Shown: in pieces, positions 1 through 14,300 of the stretch
Layout: each line of letters begins with the position of its first letter
Numbering within the stretch: the first letter of the stretch is position 1
NCBI GenBank assembly: GCA_013398955.1
Contig: VWPU01019018.1
Span: 35,595 to 99,594, forward strand
Source: Callaeas wilsoni
Taxonomy: Eukaryota > Chordata > Aves > Passeriformes > Callaeidae
Reading direction: 5' to 3'
DNA length: 64,000 bases
Position numbers and translations under genes: made by a program
The notes under the pieces: generated by a model
The model's database searches: none
Told to the model about the DNA's origin: nothing
What the model saw: the letters and a program-made list of their open reading frames with translations, nothing else

Positions 1-1234
1 CTAACCAGCATCTGTAATGCGGTGCTGTTAAGTGCCTTGATCTTGTCTGCACTACACTACTTGTCTGCACACACTAAGAAAATTGAGTCTGAATTCATCT
101 TCTTTTTCTCAGTCTTCCTTTGCTTTGGTTTTATTAGTTTGGTAAATGAAAGACAGCCCTGAAGATTGAAGTACTAGGTAATTTAAAGGCTGTTTTCATT
201 CTTGGGACGGTAAAGTGGAAGAAAGAAATCCATGTAGGAAACAGGCAGATTTGACAGTTCAGCATGGACTTATGTAGTTTTAGATAAAAATTAGGGAAAC
301 CTCAAACTAGACTTTGCCCTTAATAGTACCCTAAATAGCATGAATTCCTGCCAGCAGAAAGTGCCCACTGAGGGTCAAGGCTGGAGATGAACCAAGCTGC
401 CAGTTCTTAGTCAAAGGAAAGCTGGTTTGGTGCCTGTGTTTATGGTATTCGTTAGAGGCGTAAAAGTAAAAGCATTGTATCACCAAATCATTTTATATGA
501 AAAATTTCATTTAGGTTTGTTTCATTTTTAAAGAGACTGAGGGTGGAAATAGTGGATGTCCTCACTCTTGGCATGGTCTTCCTTTCGATTCCTGACAAGT
601 GATCCCTTCCTCCCATGCACCCTACTTTATGGGTTGTTTTATTGTGTGACTTGTTCTGTAGTTAAAGAATGCAAATAATAATATCCTTGATTTTATTTCT
701 CATGCACATAAGAAAGGAAACAGAGTAATTGCAGAAGCTAAATTCAATTTTGGAGCTTTGGAACCTGCCCAGTACCATTTGGAATGGATCAACCTCTACA
801 AGTGGAATTGGGAAAATGTTACATGTTTGCTTGCAGTTGGAACCAAAGAGTCTGCCACCACCCCCTTGAAGCTGCAGAGACTCCAGTGGAATATTGAGTC
901 TTTTTTGCTTTTCTTGGGTGAAAATGCCTTCAGTATGTGACATGGCTCATGCTTTCTTGCAGGTCTGACATTAGAACTTTCAGTGTAAGGTCAATTCCAC
1001 CAGGAAGGTTTAAATGCCTCCACTCCCCAGCTTTTATGTTTGTGCAATTATTGCTGCATTCATGGGTATAGAAATAAGAAGGTAAAGCAAGTCCTAAACT
1101 TCTCTGATACTGAGGATCTCTTGGCACTTTTGTAAGCATCTGGTTTGACATTCTGATGTAGAACTGAGCTGGGTATTTCACATAATTATGGCAACTATCA
1201 TAACTATGCTTTCTAAACAGTTTGAAAAAGGATG

Positions 1235-1919
1235 ACTACAGTTGTTCCATCCAGAGCAGTCTGTTGGTGGTTTGGGTTGATGTGAAGTTGCGTATGAGTC
1301 AACAGTATTCCCTGGAAGCCAAAAGGGCCAGCTATGTCCTGGATGCATCAAGCATTGCCAGCCGGTCCAGGGAACTTACTGTCCTGATCTGCACTGCATT
1401 GGTGTGGCTCCACCTGGAGTCCTGAGTGCAGTTTTGGGTGCCACAGTATTAGAAGAACATAAAATTAATAGAGAGTGTCAAGAGGAGGGTGACGGAGGTG
1501 GTGAAAGACCTTGAGGGCAGGACTTAATGAGAGGCAGCTGAGATCAGAGGCAACTTGTTTTGTGGACCCTGGAGAAAAGAAGGTTGAGGGGTGATCTCAT
1601 TGAAGTCTGTAACTTCCTCAAGAGGGGTAGTGGATGGGGAGGTGGTAATCTCTCTCTGGTGACCAGCAGTAAGACGTGAGGGTGTGGAATGCATCTGCAT
1701 TTGGCAGAAGTTCAGATTGGACATTATGAAAAGGTTTGTCACTGAGAAGATCACTGGAACAGCCTATCCAGGGAAGTGGTTGTGGCACCAAGCCTGTCAG
1801 AGTTCAGGGAGCATTTGGATGATGCTCTTAACCATATGGTTTAGTGTTAGGTGGTCCTGTGAGGAACAGGGACTTGGACAGAATGATTCTTCCAAGTTGC
1901 GATATTCTGTGATTCTATG
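1235..1919 (+). mobile_element. CR1 LINE, 5'-truncated copy
   Basis: Remnant of a chicken-repeat-1 non-LTR retrotransposon, sense to VOPP1. It starts in the last part of the reverse-transcriptase ORF and runs through the 3' untranslated region. The order of recognisable CR1 segments is intact: the ATGAGTCAACAG-like segment, a CCACCTGGAGT-like segment, a CCTGGAGAAAAGAAGG-like segment, and a CAGGGAAGTGGTTG-like segment. It ends at the diagnostic tail ATTCTGTGATTCTATGA (1902-1918). The reading frame is broken by many substitutions, so the copy is dead. The left boundary is approximate. Confidence 0.88.
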
Positions 1920-2117
1920 ATAGTTGTGCTTATTAATTTCTCATATTAGTGCTCACACATGTGAAGAGATAATTAGTAGCTGTGGCTGCTGAGAATGGAG
2001 AGAGAACTGAGAGCTGAGTGTGGTGGTGTGTGTGGGTGAGGTTTTGTACAGATGATTTATTGCCCCAGTCGGGCTGTGGGGAAGGTGCAGCAGCACCGGG
2101 GCACTGCGGGGAAGGGG

Positions 2118-2138
2118 GGCGCTGTCCGCGGTGCTGAG
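2118..2138 (-). promoter_or_regulatory. RE1/NRSE-like (REST-binding) motif
   Basis: On the minus strand this 21-bp site has both REST half-sites in the canonical contiguous arrangement: a CAGCACC-type left half and a GGACAGCGCC right half. By eye it differs from the canonical RE1 at two positions, the first base and the tenth (A to G, making CACCGCGG). It lies in a GC- and CpG-rich patch of about 100 bp (2063-2165) inside an otherwise AT-rich intron, with a second CAGCACC half-site near 2088-2098. Sequence match only; occupancy and target gene are unknown. Confidence 0.6.
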
Positions 2139-5100
2139 CGCCGACCCTGCACCCTCCCTGTCGTGGGCTCTGAAAAATAAGGGTGCCTTGCCTTGCCTTT
2201 TATTTCTTCCTTTTTTCGTCCCTTGGATATGGATGAAGGAATTATATTCAATTGAAATTGTATTGTTCTGGGACTGAAGTGTATTTGCAATTTGCTGCAT
2301 AATGGCAAAAAAACCCCAAAACAACAACAACAAAAAACAAATGAATGAGTCAGGTTCCTGAAATGAAATGGCACACAAGGGATATTTGTATTTCCTCCGT
2401 GGGAATGGTTAATAGATCTAAATATAAAGTAATGCTTTGTGATGGGAAGCAATATAATGCTAAACCTACATTAATTCTAAATAAAAATATGATGATTAAT
2501 ATGTATGCTCTGAACAGCACAAGAAGTAATAAGAATTAGATGCTTGTGCTGAAATTTTTTACTGTGTGTTCTGCAAAACACACACTGATTAGTTCAAGGT
2601 GGAAAAGTTGTTTCTTTTCTAAATCATGTATCAGAAATGGTCCCTTCTTTCTTAGAGAACAGAAAAAAAGTCTAAGCAAAACCAGTTGTCTTAACCAAAA
2701 CCAAAAGGTTTTAACCAAAACCGTTTCATTTCCTTATGAAATATATGAAAACCATTATTTATATTGTGAGTTATATGACTTTGTAATGTTGGTATTGGTG
2801 AAAGAGATATATAGGTGAAATAGTATTTGTTCTGTTTACTGTTAAATGGGAGGGAAAGCTTGATAAAGGATTGGCATCCTTTTATACAAGAGCTTTCTGC
2901 TGTTTTCTCACTACTTCATTGAATAAAAATACCTTAACATAATCCTGAGTTTTAGTAAAAGTTGCTCCTGTATTTTGCAACAAGGGTATATGTTGAAATC
3001 ACTGGTAACATGGCTTGTGAGCTCAGTGTCTTTGAATAGTTTTGCAGATGGGCTTCTTTCACCCTCAGCAGTTAGCATCACCAGGGAAGAAGTAGGGCTG
3101 AATTTTGATGGATTCAGGCAAGGCTAAAACAAAATGTGTTTTCTCTAGCAAATTGTTTTCACCCTTAGGCTGCACTTTCCAGTTTCAGGATATGCTGTCT
3201 CTTACTTTAATGCATATTTTGCCCTTTTCTTGGCTATGGAAGAACAAGATGCCTCATATTCTTCCATCTGCAAATACAGTCTTTCAAACTTTCAGCATAC
3301 AGAAGTCCTTCTGATACAGCCCAGCTCGTATCTCATAATGCTTCTATCTCTTTTCTAGGCACTGAAAGGGATAGGGTTCTGAAAACTGATGCAGTTTTAA
3401 AGGTCAAATCCCATAAAACGTTGTGATTTGTAGCCAATAAAGTGCCTTCTGGAACTGCTTATTTAGTCTGGAGTTGCACTGTAGACTTTCCATTCATTTT
3501 TTCTGGGCTTCATCAAGTATTTGCCAGGTTCAGTGACCAGTAAAACAAGGAAAGATCTGAATTTTGCAAGCGGCCTTCTGTAACAGAGGCAGCAGGTATA
3601 GACAGTTGTTTCTCAGATGCTGTGGAGCCATATGGTGAGAAAGGTGTTGTCCTTCCCATTTTCTCAGTTCCTAGTTTGATCCAGCAGTATGGAAGACAGA
3701 GTTCTGGCTCTGCGTTGGAATAAGATTGTGTGATGCTGAGAAACAATAAGATCTTGCTTTACGCTGAAGATACTTCTAGCTATTTCTTCCTGTTCATCTG
3801 TGTATTAACCCAAGCAGAGCCTCAGAGGTTGTAGCCACAAGACTGGCATGTGGATCGTCTTGTACCCTACTAATGTATAGCATATACCCAGCTAAGTGGG
3901 AGGTTACAGCCACTAAGCAGGTCATCCCAGAATACCAGGAGCCATTTCCATCATATCAGTATCGCAGGTCACTGTTAAATACCTGGAGTTTTTTCCTTCT
4001 AAATCTACCTTGGATCCTTATAACTGTAATACATACTGGAAAAGAAAGGCTCGCCCTCATTTGCTGGTAACAGATAGGTTTTCATTTGCCTTGTGACTGA
4101 TAGCAGCCCCGTGCCTCCTACAGAATCTGGCTTTGAGCAGATGTCACAAACTCGCCCTGCATGTCCCTTCAGCATACAGGTAGCAATTGCCCTCCGTCTG
4201 CCCTCCACAGGCACGGCTGTCCACAGAAGGCTGCTGTTTTCATTGGTACCCATAACAAAAATGGACTGTACTCATACTGGAATATGCGTATGGGGCTTTA
4301 TTTACTTTTACTTTTTTGTTATTAATTTCCAAACCTGCGATGAAGGCACTGGCTGTGAATCCCTTGATTACAAAGAGTAATTAATTGATCAGATCTGTTT
4401 TCTTTTTGTTGTCCTGTGGACTGAGAGATAATGATGTGCAACTTGTAGGATATTCCTGTTAGAGATAGTATTTCTGCAAATCCTGCAAAGCATATCTATG
4501 GAGTACCACCTGACATTCAGCGAGCAGGCTGCCGGATCTAGCATCCCCCACACCATGTGCCTACATGTGCATTTTGTGTTCTGTATTTTATGATGTGATC
4601 AAAACCAGTCTTTGGCTAATGTTTTTGTAACTCCTGTTTCTCATTGTTCTTACTAGCAGCAGTAACATTTGCAATATCAATCTGTGGCATGAAGCAGATT
4701 TCCTTTCTTAAAGGAAATCTGAAAAAATTTAGAGGCCACAGAAAAGGACAGCTTGCAATTCACGTTGCTACAGTCTTGCAGAGAAAACAGGCTACAAGAT
4801 GCTGATTTATTTAAAATCAAACAAACAAAAAGCCAAATCTTGTGCTTTTTCTCTTCTTTTCCTTGCAAACTTAAGGAATGTATTCGAGCATCTGGCTAGT
4901 TCACATACCATTAATTCTCTAAAGATTGCATATGCACACCCAATTAGACCTGCATAATTTATTTTAAAAATGAATGTACTCTCATATTTATATTTTATAG
5001 CTGTGCCAAATTCTTAAAGGGCATAGAAGGGAGAATTTTGTAAGAGAAATGTGCAGAGTCCTTTCCTTAGAAAAGCTGGAAGTATCAGTAGGGCTGTACC

Positions 5101-8100
5101 TAGTCTTAGTTTTAAAACTGTAGATACACTTTTTTGGCTATTACTAAATGAATAAATGGCTTTTAAAATACATGAATGAATGCTTGTTAGAAGGTCTGAG
5201 ATACAGCCTGTCTTCCTATGGGAGCTGGTAGAGTGGGCACCCATTCTGATGTGTGAGGTCCTATTGTATTGCATCAATATGACTGGTCTTGCCTTTGCGT
5301 CTGGTTTGTGCGTCTGCAGCGAGTTCCTGCCAGCTGTGGTTTCTTGAGGGTTTACTAGTCTCAGACAACTACAAGGACATTGCTCTCCAAAGGCTGAGAG
5401 CCTGATGCTGATGGCATGTATTTTCTCTTACTCTTGCATGGCTCTCCACCAGCTTAGCTATGAGGCCAGTACCACTGGGAAGAATAATTTGGATCTTGGC
5501 AAGAGGCAGATTCTCATAGCTGCCTTCAGAGGATGTATGTGGAGTGGGAAAAGCTAATCTGTAACCTGACCCCCGTTCATCTCTCTGGTGCCTGAGTGCT
5601 AAAGGCACTCAAATCCTTAGAGGCAGTGACATTCTCGACTTACTCTCAGCAGTGAATTCCTGCGAAGTCTGCTAACCAGCAGTAGAGAGGGTGGTTAGTA
5701 GCTGCCTGCTTTATGTCAGGCTTTACTGGAGTAAAGTTGCCATGGAGATGGGTGGGAGTTTAACTGAGAAGGGAGCTCAGTGGTTTGCCCTCGTGCATGT
5801 AAATCTGTCTGACATGTCATGTGGATCAGATTTGGCTGTGCTGCTCACATTTGAGGTCCACTTGCTTTTTTTGCCCAATTCCCATGTAGGAGAGCTGAAC
5901 AACTGCCATGCAGTATTCATAGCACTGTGATATTAAAAAAGGGCAGAACTGGGATTGGTGCCTGCTCTTCCAGGGCCAATTTAAAACTAAATCTGGGCAC
6001 CGAAGGATGTTTAGTGCAGGTATCTAAGCCATGTAAGCTGGAAGGAACTTTCCCAGACTGGAGCCTTGCTTGTGACAGCAGTAAGCATACTGGTTGTCTG
6101 AAAAAGAGAATTATTTAGAGGCAGAAACAGAAATCCTACAGTTAGGGAGATGTTGGAAGGAGGAATCTTCCCAATTAATTTTAGAACTTGTAAAGCAGAT
6201 TAAAATTTGAGGGGGGAGTGCTGAATATAAATGTCTGCTTTACACTTGTAAAGGGTACGCAGGCTCCACATGCTCGGAAACATTTCTGGGAAAACATCGA
6301 TTAAAATCCTTGAGATTGACAAAAGGCTTCAGGGCTGTTGAGGTAAATGGTGACTCATACTGGCTGAGAAGGAGGAAGGAAAAACATTTAATGGCAGTGC
6401 ACACCCGAAGCTGTACTCTAAAATGAGGCTTCCCAAGGGGTTGACCTGCAGGCACTGGGATTTTAGCCAGTGTCTGCTGATCTACAGCCTTCAAAGGTGA
6501 AGAGCCAAAATATTTTTCAGTGACTCGGCAGCATGCCTGCTGGGTTTTTCAGTGCATGTAGGTTTGCGCAGTGTTATGGAGAGAAACTTGACATATTTCT
6601 AATTTTAGAGTAAGAGGAAGCAGCCAGCTGGTGAAAATATTTGGAAGGAAGGGTTAAAAAGTTGGAAGCTTTGAAGGAGGGGGGAGAAAGAAGGAATAGG
6701 AGAAATGCAGAGATGGATCTTTGAACATCACTTGCTTCAGGAGAAGCTAAGGAGTTCTCCTGAATACACCTCCTGGACCATAGCATCAATTTGAGAGGGA
6801 AACAAGGTTTCTGTTGTGTTTATCCTAGGGAAAGAGGACTGATCCTTTCAGCAAAAGCTAAAGCTTGTGCATCTCGAAGACTTGTGTGAGCCTCTTGTGT
6901 TACTGGAAAAAGGCCTGATCACATGCATCAAAAGCATCTTCTCCTCCTCCTCCTCCCCCAATCTCCTGTACCACTCTTTAACAATTTAATCCATAGCAGT
7001 GTGTCTTCACAGGCTGTAATTGATCTTTCTGTGATTTAGCTTATCAGACGCTCATTAAAGAGTTTGCAGCCTTTTTTATTCGTGAAGAGTGAGAGTCGGG
7101 CATCCAAAACCACTTTGTCTTTGTCTTAACTGGATTCATTTAGTATTCTAGGATTCAGGAAGGCTAATAAACTTAAACGAGCTATTATTTAAAGGTGAGC
7201 TGCGAAGTGAACATGAAGAATGATCCAAACACTGGCAGCGTGCCAAGGGTTCTCCGACCTCTAGTGTCAGGTGTGAGCAGCAGAGGGAATTGTTGCTAAA
7301 GCCCCAGATATTCCTCACTGCTCTGCAGTGGGCGTCCCACTATGCCCTGCCTGTGTGTAATGGGATAATACAGCTTGCAGAGGAGCTGCTGGAGCTGTGT
7401 CTGCAGTGAAGATGGCATTTTGTGCTAGTGATGTCAGTGGGATACACAGAAATATTTTGTGCGTTGTGTAGAGTTTGGGCTTGACATCTGGTTTTCTTTA
7501 TTAGGGGCCGCTGTCGTTCCAAGCTGCCGCCTGTGCTCTGGCACTGCCCGGAACGATGAGCGCTTCTTACGTCTCTGGCACACACATGCTGAGAAAATGC
7601 CTGTTGCCGTCCTTTAGCAGGGACGTGCTGGCAATCTGCAAAAGAGAACAATACCCCTGAGCTGCAGAAAGCAGTTTCCTTTCCCCACTACTTTACTGAA
7701 CACTTGAGACATTTCCAAGCTGTAGGAAGACGAGATGGGATAGATGGTTCTCCATTCTACTCCTTCCTGAGCCTGGCTCTGCATGTCACACACTTCCACA
7801 AAGATGAATAATTCCATATAACTGTTGAATTTACTGTGTAGTCATATGCGTAGTATCATCAAATTGCTTGCGCCTTGGAGGTCTTGTAAGGGGCTATAAA
7901 CACGCATGGACTCTTAAGTTGTCTGTGGTCTTTTAAGGCAGCAGTTCTGCCGGGGAACACATGCAGCTGGTTCCTGGGTCTGCGCCAGGATCTGACTTTG
8001 TTCGGGAACTGTGGGAAGCTGGTGGGGCCCCCCAGACAAAGCCCTGCGTGAGGGATCTGAATCCTGGCAGGACACACTGCCATTTACGTGAACTGACTTC

Positions 8101-8255
8101 CCACTTGCTGTGTGTATCTGGATTGGGAAATCTTCGGGAATATAAAACTTTCCTAACTGCTCAGAGTCCCAGTATTTATAAATACTCTAAGCTTGTGTTT
8201 ATAACTGTACATTCTCCTATGTAAATATTAATACCATATTTTTCTTTCTTTGTAG

Positions 8256-8314
8256 TGTACAGAGGCCAAAAAGCATTGCTGGTACTTTGAAGGATTATAT
8301 CCTACATATTATAT
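8256..8314 (+). CDS. VOPP1: VOPP1 exon 2
   Basis: 59 bp, entered in phase 0 after TTTGTAG and left after two bases of an Ile codon at GTAAGT (8315). It encodes the start of the mature luminal domain, CTEAKKHCWYFEGLYPTYY. In the human protein this segment directly follows the signal peptide, which fixes the frame. Confidence 0.96.
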
Positions 8315-11300
8315 GTAAGTAGTCATTGCTTTTCTTTTTCAAAAGAGAATTAGATTTTGTAGGCTCTTAGACTGTTATTCTTCCACTAATTATAGTTTTT
8401 CTATAACTTCTCTGAGACTTTCTCAAATTTAAAAATGAAGATGCAGTAAACTTTCATTTCTCTCCTTCCCTGTGACCCATCTCTTTCCCTTTCTCCTTAT
8501 TAAAAAAAGTGTGCAGATTCATTTTGCCACACACCCCAGATGACCTTTCCAACTGAAAACAAAACTCAAGTACTTGAGCAGCTCTTATTTCAGAACACTG
8601 AAAGGAAACATAAGTAGAGCAGTATGAAGACAGTTCTCCCTTTGTTTTGAACAAGGACAGGTAATCAGACAGAATACCAAGAATGCTTTGAAAGTAACTT
8701 TGTCCCTGTACTAATACTGTTGTTTAATTTAGAGAGTCGAGATGATTTGTTATCCATGGCATAACTGTCCTTCTGATGAGTGGCATCTACATTCACATCA
8801 GGCTTGGGTATGAACCAAATGTCAGTGACCTGTAGGTGTATGATTGAGGATCTCTCTAATTGCAGTTTTCTGTTTCATATTGTCCACAGCAACAACAAAA
8901 AAGTGGAGGAAATATGTGGATGGAACGTACATTCCATGTGGATTTGGGGCCAGAAAGGAGATAAATGTAGTAAACTTTGTACCTGGGTTGTATAACTTTA
9001 TAATTGGAAACAAGTGTAAGCATAAGTTTAAAAAAAAAAAAAAAAAGTGTGGTGGAAGAGCATTAGGTTATCTGTTCCCTGACCAAGCTCTTTCTTGCTG
9101 AAGGATTGGAAATTACTGTAATCCTTATACTACCCAAGAACTTCCCTCCCTTTTCTTTTCCACCTCCACTTCATCTGCCAGAAGCAGGAGAGAAATGCTA
9201 GAGACAAAAAGCAGCCGGGAAGCCAGTTGCAAAACAAAGCCCACAGAAACAATGGAACACTAAGATTTAATCATCTGTGATCCTGAATATTAACTGCTTA
9301 GGAAGTGTTTGGTCCTAGAACACACTGTCTTTTTTTCAGGTGGCTGCAATGGTGAGAATTACTCATAAATGATTGGCCAGAACAAATGGAGGAATTTAAA
9401 TAAGTTCATTTTCTTTGCATGCTAATAACAACAGGACTTTGGTTCCACCTACATTTTATTTTGCTTTGCTGCAATGTGGGAAAGAAGCTGGGATGTTACG
9501 AAATTATGAAAATCCCACTGTACCTTGACATTCAGGATTGTGTTATTTATCATCACCTTGGTGTTTTGCTTACGTTTCTGCCCACATGCTTTCACAGATA
9601 GTGTTTGTCTCTCTTGGCAATACAAAGGGATGGCTACTTGGATATTGGGTATTGGTTAAAACCCTTTGTGTACATACAGAGTCCTGCAAAAGCAAGGGTT
9701 ACAAAAAATCCTGTTGTATATTGACACTGTCAGGTCGATCAGAAGACTGCCACTAGTCATCGTGTGTGTTTGTGGTAGTTGCTGCAGCACCGCGTTACCT
9801 GAGCCATTGCATGAAAGTGTTGTGGTTGCCACTCTCCTGAACGGTGCAAGCAAATGGAAAAAGGAAGGGGGGAGGGGTGGGCTGTGGGTGCTCAGTGATT
9901 GTCCTGATGGTGATGAGTGTCACGTTAATGCTAATGTTGTTGTGATTATGAGTTTAAGTGGGAAAGAGGAAACACTGAGGAAGGATGATAAGGATTTGGG
10001 GATGGTAAAGCTCAGAGGATAGATACTATGTGTGACAAGTGAAGGAATATGGAAAGGAGGGGGGAGAGGGTATTTGAGTGAACAGGAGCCTAGTAGGGTT
10101 AAAGGAGGGATGCATCAAAGCCATAGGAAGGTCCTGCATGTCTGCGGTTCCTGGGCTGTTACACTTTGTTACTTCTGCAATTTCAGTTTCTGTTGTCTAG
10201 GGTCCCCAGCTGCTTCCTACCTGCGCTGTCTTTTCACACCTGTCTGGTGGAGGAGAGGCACAACTCCAATCTCAGTATCTTAGGGCGAGGTCCCATTGCT
10301 TCAGCACTTGTTTGACCCTTCACTGAGTTAATTCAATTTGCTAATCCCCCAGAAAGTTGTTCATTTTAGCACATTCGAGTCAGTGTTGAATCAGCTTGGT
10401 GTAGTTTCTGGCAAACACTGGTGAAATGGGAGGAGGGGAGTATTCTGCATATTGTGGGGGAGGAGGCATGAATAGCATTGTCTCCATCAGCATATGGTTA
10501 CATGTTAAATCATCTAAAGGCGTAATATATAACTTTGTCCTGAGAGTGCCTCCTCTGTACAAATCTGGATCTGGGATGTGCTGTAGTGAAACGGGTTTTT
10601 TTTTATCTTACAATTTCTGTAGCAACAGTCCATACAAAGCAGATACATTTAGATTTATATTTAAAGGAGTTCGCAGTAGATTCCATTAGTTTCTGTCACT
10701 GGTTTTCTGAAAGAACTTTTTTCTACGCAGTTAATATACATAGTTTCTCCTTCGACTTCCAGACTATCTTTTGAGACTTACAAAACCCAGCAATGCAATC
10801 CTTTTTTAATGATTTCCCTGTGATTTCAGTTGCATGCTGGCACTATGTCACATCTCTCATGGAGACAGTTGGTATTATAATGAAAAGGTTGCCATGTCAT
10901 CTCAGAAATGCCAAGTCCTGTGTCTATTCACAAATGCAGTGTGGCATGCTGGGACCGAGGTATCCCTGAACTGGCCTATCTGCATGCCTTATCACTTCTG
11001 GGTAGGCACATCCTCCTAAGAAAGCGCCTGCCTCTCTCTAAATTACCCAGAGTAATAGAAATATGGTGGACTGTCACATAAAGTGGTGGTTTGCTTTTAA
11101 GGGAAGTTTAAAATCAAGATAGCTGAGTTAGTCTTTCCTGTAAAGGCTCTACTTCAGTCATCCAAAGACAGATAAGAATGTGTCTGCTAAGCTAGAGGAA
11201 CAGTGTGCCAAAAGAAACGTTCTGGAAATTCAGTTAGATTTGGGAGGGTAAAACTTGCAATTATATGACTGTTCTTCTTTTGGAGCTTAAGGTTTTTTTT

Positions 11301-14300
11301 GTTTTTTTTTTATTCAGTCTATCTTCCAGTATAATAATTTAAAAAAGAAAAATCTGCTGGAGATACTGTTCAAAACTTTCTTAAAACTTGTCTGTTTTGC
11401 TTTCTGTCTTAACAGCTAGGGCAAAGGTTGGAGATCGCTGTTCCGGAACTAATGATACATCTTTCTGTCCAGTTGTTTAATGGTATTAGTATTTTTAAAA
11501 AATAATTTTTCCAATGGACATAATTATTCTAACCTTCATATATCATCAGTAAGCTTTAGTTTAATTCCATTTCTTAAGGCTAGACTGAGGAATTGATAAT
11601 TTTCCAAATTTTTTTCCCCTCTCCTCTGTGAGTAAGATACAGCTTATTTCAGACCAGAAGTGAACATAGAAAGCTTGCCAAGAATTTGAGAGACATACAC
11701 TGGTCTTCTGTCATTAATACAGAGAACTTCCAAGACTGCTCTTAACTTATTTCCCTAACCCAGTCCAACTGTTTCTCATGTCCTTGTTGCCTGAGTCAAC
11801 AGAGACTGTTGTCAGTTAGACACTTTTCTCCTACTTCAGCAAAATGGTTTTTTATATGACCTAGAAAAATAAGTAAGTATATATAAAGCAGAGAAAGGAA
11901 TTAGTCATTGGAGTCTAATTCTTATCCTTTGGAAAAGCAGGGACCCAAGTTGTTCCTGACTTTGCTTAAAGAATTAGATCATACATCTCCTTGTGTGGAT
12001 GCACAACAACTGATTCAGAATTAAAGCTGTCTCAAGAGACTTGACTCTGATGCTCTACAAGGATCCTCACCCCACTCTCACTTAAGTAAGCCAGCTCAGC
12101 CTTATCTTAGATGTGCTGATGGTTGGCAGAATAAACAGTCAAGGTATTTCTCTTCCATGGCAATAATGTGAATAGTAACGGTAGAGAATGCATTAGATTG
12201 CAAAACCACCTTCCCTCTAGGCAGATGCCTGCAGCACTTAAGATACTCCAGTTGTTTTTCCACTTCTAAATTGGGCATGAATAGGAGAGGGAAGGCTGCC
12301 TTATGTTTCGCTGATGAGTAGTAGTTTGATTGGAATGATTGTGAATGTCCCCCTCACTGCAGGGTGAAGTATATTTCCTGGTATGACTGATCAATCCTGT
12401 AGGTCTTCTCTGTTTATTTTTCCTTCAGTTGTTAGCTACCATCATACTGGGGCTTTTAATGAGGTGATAAATTCCAGATGCATGTTTCTAATGCTCTCCT
12501 TGCCAGGCTTCTTAGCATATTTATAAAACAGCAGGAATGTTTTTGAGTACGAGTGGTAGGTGTCCACAGCAATAGATATACCATGGCTGATGTCTCTGGG
12601 TCAGTGAAGGAGTCACCCATAGGGAGGGGGACCCATTATCCCCTGCCCTCTGAGCCTCACAGTGGTGTTTCTGTTTGGTTTTTTTTAATCCATTTAGCTG
12701 CCTGCCTGTCCAGACTGTAGGGTCTGCAGTTGGTTATGAGAATATTGAGGGAGACAGTGTGGAAAGACATGCTGAAGTTGGGGTAAATAACATCTTCCGC
12801 TCTCTGGTTTGTCCACAGATAGCTTCCACTGCCAGTGTAGTGGTAGAAGCTCTTCTTGCTGGACTTGGTGTCCCTTCCAACTACTAGTTGTAGGTGAGGT
12901 TTGGCTTTCCTAACATCACACCTACTTGTGTATGTGATGATTTCTAAATGCCTCCTTGGTAGCCTGTATCTTCTTCTACCTCCTAAATACTGACTTTTTG
13001 CGTCTGAGTTCAGCCGTTGTCTTAAGTAGGTCTTGACTTCGCAAAGGTGTCCTGCTAGGTGAAAGACCTCCAGAAAGAAACATGGACTTTTTGTCTGGAA
13101 GGAGGTATTAACCATTGCTGCTGGTAATTATGTGAAGAGCGGAATGAACAGAGAGGACTGGCATCTTGTAGTATCTTCTTATCCAAAGCAGGACCTGAAT
13201 TAATGTTGAAAGCATGTGCAGGTGGAAATGCTGTATTTTTAGGCTAGTTTACTGCATACAGCAGACAACTGCACATGTACATATTTGTATTGATGAAATC
13301 AGTTTAATTTTTCATTTAGAGTTAGTATAAGAACACTAATGGAAACCTAAATAATGAATGTTTGCTAATATTCTTCATGTTTAAAGCATATTCCTGCCCT
13401 GCTTGGGAAGAGTCAGTTATTTTTCTTATTGTAGAGAAGAATGCAGAATATATTAAGTTTGTGGTTTTTCATGAGTTTTGAAATAAATTTTTTGTGCATT
13501 TCCAAATGCTTCTCTTATTTTGCAGATTAAGTTTTGTTGTATTTATCATACAGTCTGTGACAGTTTGGACACAAAGCCGGGAGGAAACAACCCGAGAGGG
13601 GCGTCTCTCTCTCTCTCTCCTGCCTGCCAGGCAAGCAGGCTCCAGCAGCACCCCCCCCACGGGTTCGGGAACATAATTTCTCGAGTGAAAGTGAAAAAAA
13701 CTATTTATTTAACAAAACAGAGTCCCCTGCTGTCACGGGAAAAAAGGATATTGAACCCCCCTCCCCCGTCCCCTAAAAGAGGACTATGGATTTTAGAGTT
13801 CTTTCTGTAGGTAAAACCTGCAGTCCTGAGCTGGGCCGGGCCGGCCAGGCAGGGTCCGACGATCCCCCTTGGAGGGTCCCGCCGAGCAGGTCCGGAGATG
13901 ACAGCCGGTCTCAGATGAAAAGCAAGCCAAAAACAGTCCAAAAAGGAACAGAAACCGCCCCGCTGAGGCAGATCACAGTCCCTTCTCCGCTGAAAGCCGA
14001 AGAGACTAGAGAGCAAAAAGTCCTCCAACCGACCAAATGTTGTCAGAATCGGGCGAGAAAAGAATGCAAAACATTCTAGCTGCAAGGTCAAGCTGGCCGC
14101 TTTGAAGAGTTCTCCCGGCCTCTCTCTCCCCCCTTTGCAATTTAAAGGTACACTAGAAATCAAGCAGGCGATGGGGAATACCAGTATGGTCATAGAATCA
14201 CCCCAAGACACAGTCATATTCATCTGAGTTTTGAACCCAAGTCCTTATATTCTTTGTGGTCAGTCCATAATAATTCTGTGCATAATCAAGAACCTGCAAA

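Larger units (their letters stand above)
1..8255 (+). other. VOPP1: VOPP1 intron 1 (3' part)
   Basis: Non-coding stretch ending at the polypyrimidine tract and AG at 8254-8255 before VOPP1 exon 2. The intron start and exon 1, which should encode the signal peptide, lie left of the window. It holds a CR1 copy (1235-1919), a GC-rich patch with an RE1-like motif (around 2063-2165) and short simple repeats. All open frames here are short and show no family resemblance, so I see no other gene. Confidence 0.8.

Noticed and set aside
13705..14223. 172-codon minus-strand frame
   Set aside because: It coincides with the solo LTR at 13556-14210 and crosses its boundary into flanking DNA.
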